DNA of 64,000 bases from Rhodosporidiobolus odoratus (Eukaryota > Basidiomycota > Microbotryomycetes > Sporidiobolales > Sporidiobolaceae), in assembly GCA_034387635.1 (NCBI GenBank), contig JAOANU010000001.1:372001-436000 (forward strand). The letters run 5' to 3'. The translations under genes were made by a program, and so were the position numbers. Below are positions 60,300 to 64,000 of this stretch, one piece after another; position 1 is the stretch's first letter; the number at the start of each line of letters is the position of its first letter. The notes beneath the pieces were generated by a model that saw nothing but the letters and a program-made list of their open reading frames with translations, ran no database searches and had not been told where the DNA came from.

Positions 60300-62744
60300 A
60301 TGAAAATCATCGCCGCCTACTCCGCTGCCATGTTGCTGCTGGCTGAGGCGGTCGCCGCTTCCCCCGCCCTACTTCCCCCTCACGACCTCAATCTGGTACC
60401 CCGGTACGACCACAATGCCATTGGTGCGAGCAGCGCTGTCTCCGACGAAGACAAGGGAAAGGCAGCCAAGTTTGCTACGATCGTGGCCATTCATGGTACC
60501 CCTTCTGTTCTTCACCAAGCAGGGTCAGGCTGATGCCCCTCTTCCCTCCAGCCGTACTTGGTTTCCTTGCCTTCCAAGTGTTCATGCCGCTTGCCGTCGT
60601 GCTGGCGGCAGTCGGAAAGACCGCCTTTCCGAATCATTGGTTTAAAGCGCATTGGCGGGCTCAGGTGTTTGTGGTCTTTCCGCTCACGGTGCGGCTTCTC
60701 CGTTCCCCAGTCCGTCTAAGCCATGCTGACCGTATCAATCCACAGGTCCTCACTGTCATCATGGCCGTCGTTGCTGCTGCCGTCGAGCCGGAGTTCCTCC
60801 CTGCCGCCAAAGATGGGATGGACAAGCACCAGGTCCGTGGCTTTTCTCGCGTTCTTTGCATGTCCTGCCACGTCTTCCGAACTAACACGACCCGCCACAG
60901 ACGATGGGCTTTATTCTACTCGGTGCCGTAGTCGTACAAATGCTGGTCGGCTGGTATTCACACCACGCGCACGTCAAGAAAGAGCGCTTCGCCGCCGAGA
61001 ATGGCCAACCCGAGCCTGCTCCTAAGCGTCGTGCCGCCAATTGGGTACACCTCGCCATAGGCATCACCCTTCTGACTCTCGGTGGTCTTCAAGTCACCTG
61101 GGGCTTCAACGAATACGAGTGGCACGTCGGCCAGAGCATTCCTCGCTGGATCGAGATTGTCCATTTCGTGTATGTCCTTCGTCCCCATGTGTCGCGATTA
61201 CAACTAAGCTTGGTTTCCGCTGCAGTGTCGCCGGAGTCCCCGTCATCATCGTCACTCCCTTCATCCTCGTGCGCGGTCTTATGCGCATGCGAGATGGCCA
61301 GTCCTTCACCGAAGCCTTCTTCTCTCGCCCAGTCCGCTCTCAACCCTATCAGCCGCCTCGTAAGCTGTTCCTCGGCACCTCGACCTACATCGACGAGACC
61401 TACGGACCCTCCGGCATTGTCTTCGACGAAGACGCGGAAAAGGACGGGGTCGGGCACGAGTATGCCAAGGGCCGCGGGGCGGACGGTCGCATGCGCGTGG
61501 AAAGTATCGCGAGCAGCTGGCCCGGTCACGAGACTCGGGAGCAGTACGAAGCGGACGTGCTCTCGCAGCGAGATGGAGCCAGCGTGGTTGGCTCAGTCGC
61601 CAGTCATTCGACAGCCTACGACTATGTGCCCTACCGCCACGAAGACGGTACCGAAGAGCACTCGTCGCTCATCACCTCTGCCGCACCTATGGGAAGCTCG
61701 TCGCCGTCTCCCGGTCCTTCCAACTTTCGACCTTCTCAGACTCCGCTTTCCTACCCACCTACTCCCGCTTCCAACCTCTCTGTCCCTCCCGGTCTCCCTT
61801 CCATCTCCCCCGTCTTCCACTCGACCTCACCCTCCCCTTCTACCCTGATCGCCTCAGTCGCACCAACTTTAACCCCTCCCCCCGCGCCCGCAAACACCTT
61901 CTCCCCTCGACTCGCCTTCATGCCCTTCTCCGGCCCCGATGCCGTCCTTCCTCCTCGCAACGCGAACGACACCCCCGCCTACGCTTCAACCCTTGCCTCC
62001 ACTCCTAGCTTCACTCGGGACAGTTCTGTTCCAATCGAAGTGCGCACCCCACCCACAGGAGAAGGCGAAGCTGTCTCTCCCGCTCTTTTCGTACCCTCTC
62101 CTCCACCTCCGGGTCAACCCCCCTCGCTCTACTCTGTCCCTTCGACATACAGAGCACAGAGCGTAGCGAGCAGCGGTGCAGCAGTTTGCGATGGTGACGC
62201 CAATGTCGGCATACCCATGGCGTCGCAAACGAGCCCGAGAGCTCAGAGGCATATGAGTATGGCGGGTCAGATCGAGGGAACGCCTTTGCCAGGTCGGACA
62301 ACGACTATCGCTGAAGAGACGGCGACCGAAGTGAACGCTGCGGTCGCGGGGAAGGAAGCGGAGGAGAGAGCAGCGGCTGCGGCGCTCGGTTTATCTTCGC
62401 CTGGTCTTCCTTCTTCACCGGCGGAGACTCTGCCGGCGTATGAGCAGGGAGGGGAGGCGTTGGCCCCGGCCGAGGCGGCGCACAACGAGGATGTCCCCCT
62501 CGTGGATGATAGCGAGTCGGCGAGGTTGTTCGACGAGCTCGAGAGGGAATTGACCATCTCCACGATGCGAAGTGGGAGGTCTAGGGCCACGGCGGCAGAG
62601 GATGACACGGAGGAAGGCACTTCAGCAGTAGGAGCAGAAGATGCCGCTACGGAGATTTCGGTTGACGAGGAGACGAGGTTGCAGCGGGAACAGTCGGGTA
62701 AGTGGTTCGCCAGCGGGACTGGGACGCCGAAGCAGGAAAATTAG
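60300..62744 (+). CDS. Cytochrome b561-domain membrane protein with long cytoplasmic tail
   Basis: Predicted trans-membrane haem b electron carrier. Exons 60300-60495, 60552-60688, 60746-60832, 60901-61169 and 61226-62744 give about 735 residues. A signal peptide (MKIIAAYSAAMLLLAEAVAA) is followed by a short lumenal segment without a DOMON domain. Five or so TM helices follow, with the b561 His pattern: VAIHGAVLGFLAFQVF, FKAHWRAQVFVVFPLTVLT, DKHQTMGFILLGAVVV and NWVHLAIGITLLTLGGLQVT. A last helix VAGVPVIIVTPFILVRG comes next. The 480-residue Ser/Pro-rich tail has Tyr- and acidic-rich patches and no recognised domain. The start ATG is the one giving a clean signal peptide. Which reductant or acceptor it uses cannot be told. 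Confidence 0.86.
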
Positions 62745-62847
62745 CTTTTCCTTGTAGATAGACACTTTCCGTCTCTTCGATATCGGATTTGTATCACAGC
62801 TGTATAGTAGCGCGTTACAGCTCGAAGGCTAGCGAAAAAGATAAAAG

Positions 62848-64000
62848 CTATCGCTGTGCCCTTCCCCTGGTTCCCCGGCTGAACTGCTTGACCTCCCACA
62901 GCAACACCTTGCCGCGCTGATTGCCCACTGCAAGCCATTCGCTACCCTTAGAGAAGTCGACGCAAGTTACGTGATGAAGAGGAGTTTGCTGCGTCGGCCA
63001 GTTCTGGTAGACGGAGCATGTCGGAAGATGGACCTATCGAATGTGCGAAGGGTGAGCCCGACCGTATCTTTCGAAGATGGGAGAGAAGAGACTTACGAGT
63101 TTGAGCTGATCCTTATTGGTCTTGCTCGCGAGGGCAAGGAGCTGAGCATCGTGGTTGAAGCGCATGGTAGAGACGGAGGTGACGAGGTTCTCAATAGCCT
63201 TCTTCGCCTTACGCTCGCCGCCTTGAGTATATTGTCCTCGCGAAGATGGGTCGTAGATGTTGACGATACCAGTGGTTGAGCTGCGAGGGTGAAGAGCAGG
63301 GTTAGAGAAGGCAGACCGCAATTTGACCAAAAAGTAGCGAACGCACCCGACTGCAGCATAATCCCCATTCTTGCTCGTCTCAAGTGCGACACTCCCGAAT
63401 CCGCCTTCATCCTTCCACCGATCGACACACTTCCTCGTTCCAACGTCCCACACATAGACCTCGCTGTCCTCGCCAAGGGTGAGCAGCTCCTTTCCTTCCC
63501 TCTGCCACGCGATACCCTTAACCGCCACATTCATCTTGACCTCGCCAATAACCTGACCTCCTCGTGAAACGCCAGAGGAGCTCCAGTCCACCAGATGAAC
63601 ATATCCCCTCCTCCCTCCAACAGCAAGTACATCTCCCGCACCAGGCGAGAAGCGGAACCGTTCCAATCCTCCCGAGCCGCCAGTAGCGGCTTTGTCGCTT
63701 CCTCCAAGGCCAGCATTGAGGAGACCTCGAGGTGAGCGAAGGGTTTGACCGGTTTGTAGGTCGTAAGAGAGGAAGAACGGACGGGGACCGGTAAGGAGGA
63801 TGGAGGAGCCTGAGGGGTGGAAGGCGGCAGATTGAATGGGGAGTTCGGGAAGGTGGAGAGTTTGGAGCAAAGGGTTATCGGTCCCGTCGATCTGCGAGGT
63901 GAGAATGATCAGTATTAGTGGGATAGATGAGATCTGTGGTGACGCACCTGGAAGAGTCGCAGGCGACGGTCTGAAGTAGCCGAGAACAGGACTTGAGCGC
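62848..64000 (-). CDS. UTP18: UTP18, WD-repeat U3 snoRNP protein (5' part outside window)
   Basis: Component of the small-subunit processome (nucleolus). Minus-strand exons visible: 64000-63948 (partial), 63891-63347, 63280-63097 and 63033-62848. Diagnostic blocks: SATSDRRLRLFQ then IDGTDNP, IQSAAFHPSGSSILLTGPRP, then FFLSYDLQTG, FSPGAGDVLAVGGRRGYVH, VKGIAWQREGKELLTLGED, VSTMRFNHDAQLLALASKTN and HHVTCVDFSKGSEWLAVGN, ending RGKVLLWEV. This is the remembered order of Utp18 WD repeats. Its stop is only 103 nt from the convergent b561 stop. The N-terminal acidic region lies past the window end. Confidence 0.88.

Overview
This window is nuclear DNA from a fungus, most likely a basidiomycete yeast-type lineage (my inference: Pucciniomycotina, near Rhodotorula/Sporobolomyces/Microbotryum). 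It is GC-rich, and genes on both strands are packed about 2-3 kb apart. Nearly every gene is cut by many 45-100 nt introns with GTRNGT donors and CAG/TAG acceptors. Exon limits below were worked out by hand from splice sites, reading phase and remembered family sequences. No transcript or database search was used.

Layout. 1-6.5 kb: the 3' part of a SNF2/STH1 chromatin-remodelling ATPase with a C-terminal bromodomain, then 6-phosphogluconolactonase. 7.1-14.5 kb (minus): an ADAM-type membrane metalloprotease and an SSH4/EAR1-like SPRY protein with PPxY motifs (Rsp5 adaptor type). 14.8-23.2 kb (plus): a Yap1/Pap1-like AP-1 factor and a LIM-LIM-coiled coil-C1-RhoGAP protein. 23.9-33.8 kb (plus): phosphatidylserine decarboxylase, an orphan acidic protein with three PPLVD repeats, an unknown protein with an AFF-like C-terminal domain, UTP23, and a small unknown. 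34.4-38.1 kb: decayed or unassigned sequence around CCCH zinc-finger gene copy A (minus). 38.2-47.7 kb: RPB5, an oxysterol-binding protein (minus), a GH15 glucoamylase (minus) and the DEAD-box helicase DBP3 (plus). 47.9-53.3 kb (plus): an Sfr1/Mei5-like recombination factor, then CCCH copies B and C in tandem. 54-64 kb: SRPK kinase (minus), an alpha/beta hydrolase (minus), a cytochrome b561-domain protein (plus), and the start-truncated UTP18 (minus).

Most genes are core functions: transcription and chromatin (SNF2, RPB5, AP-1), ribosome biogenesis (UTP23, DBP3, UTP18), lipid handling (PSD, OSBP) and signalling (RhoGAP, SRPK). The most unusual content is the three-copy family at 35.2-36.8, 49.6-51.1 and 51.5-53.3 kb. 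Each copy joins an N-terminal alpha/beta domain, which I compare with the fungal DUF7923/NYN-like domain, to C-terminal CCCH zinc fingers. Copies A and B are inverted, about 13 kb apart, and near-identical across introns 2 and 3 but divergent at both ends, which points to recent gene conversion. Copy C shows decay or divergence. Two core genes (PSD and AP-1) carry apparent frameshifts in the given sequence that may be real or assembly errors.
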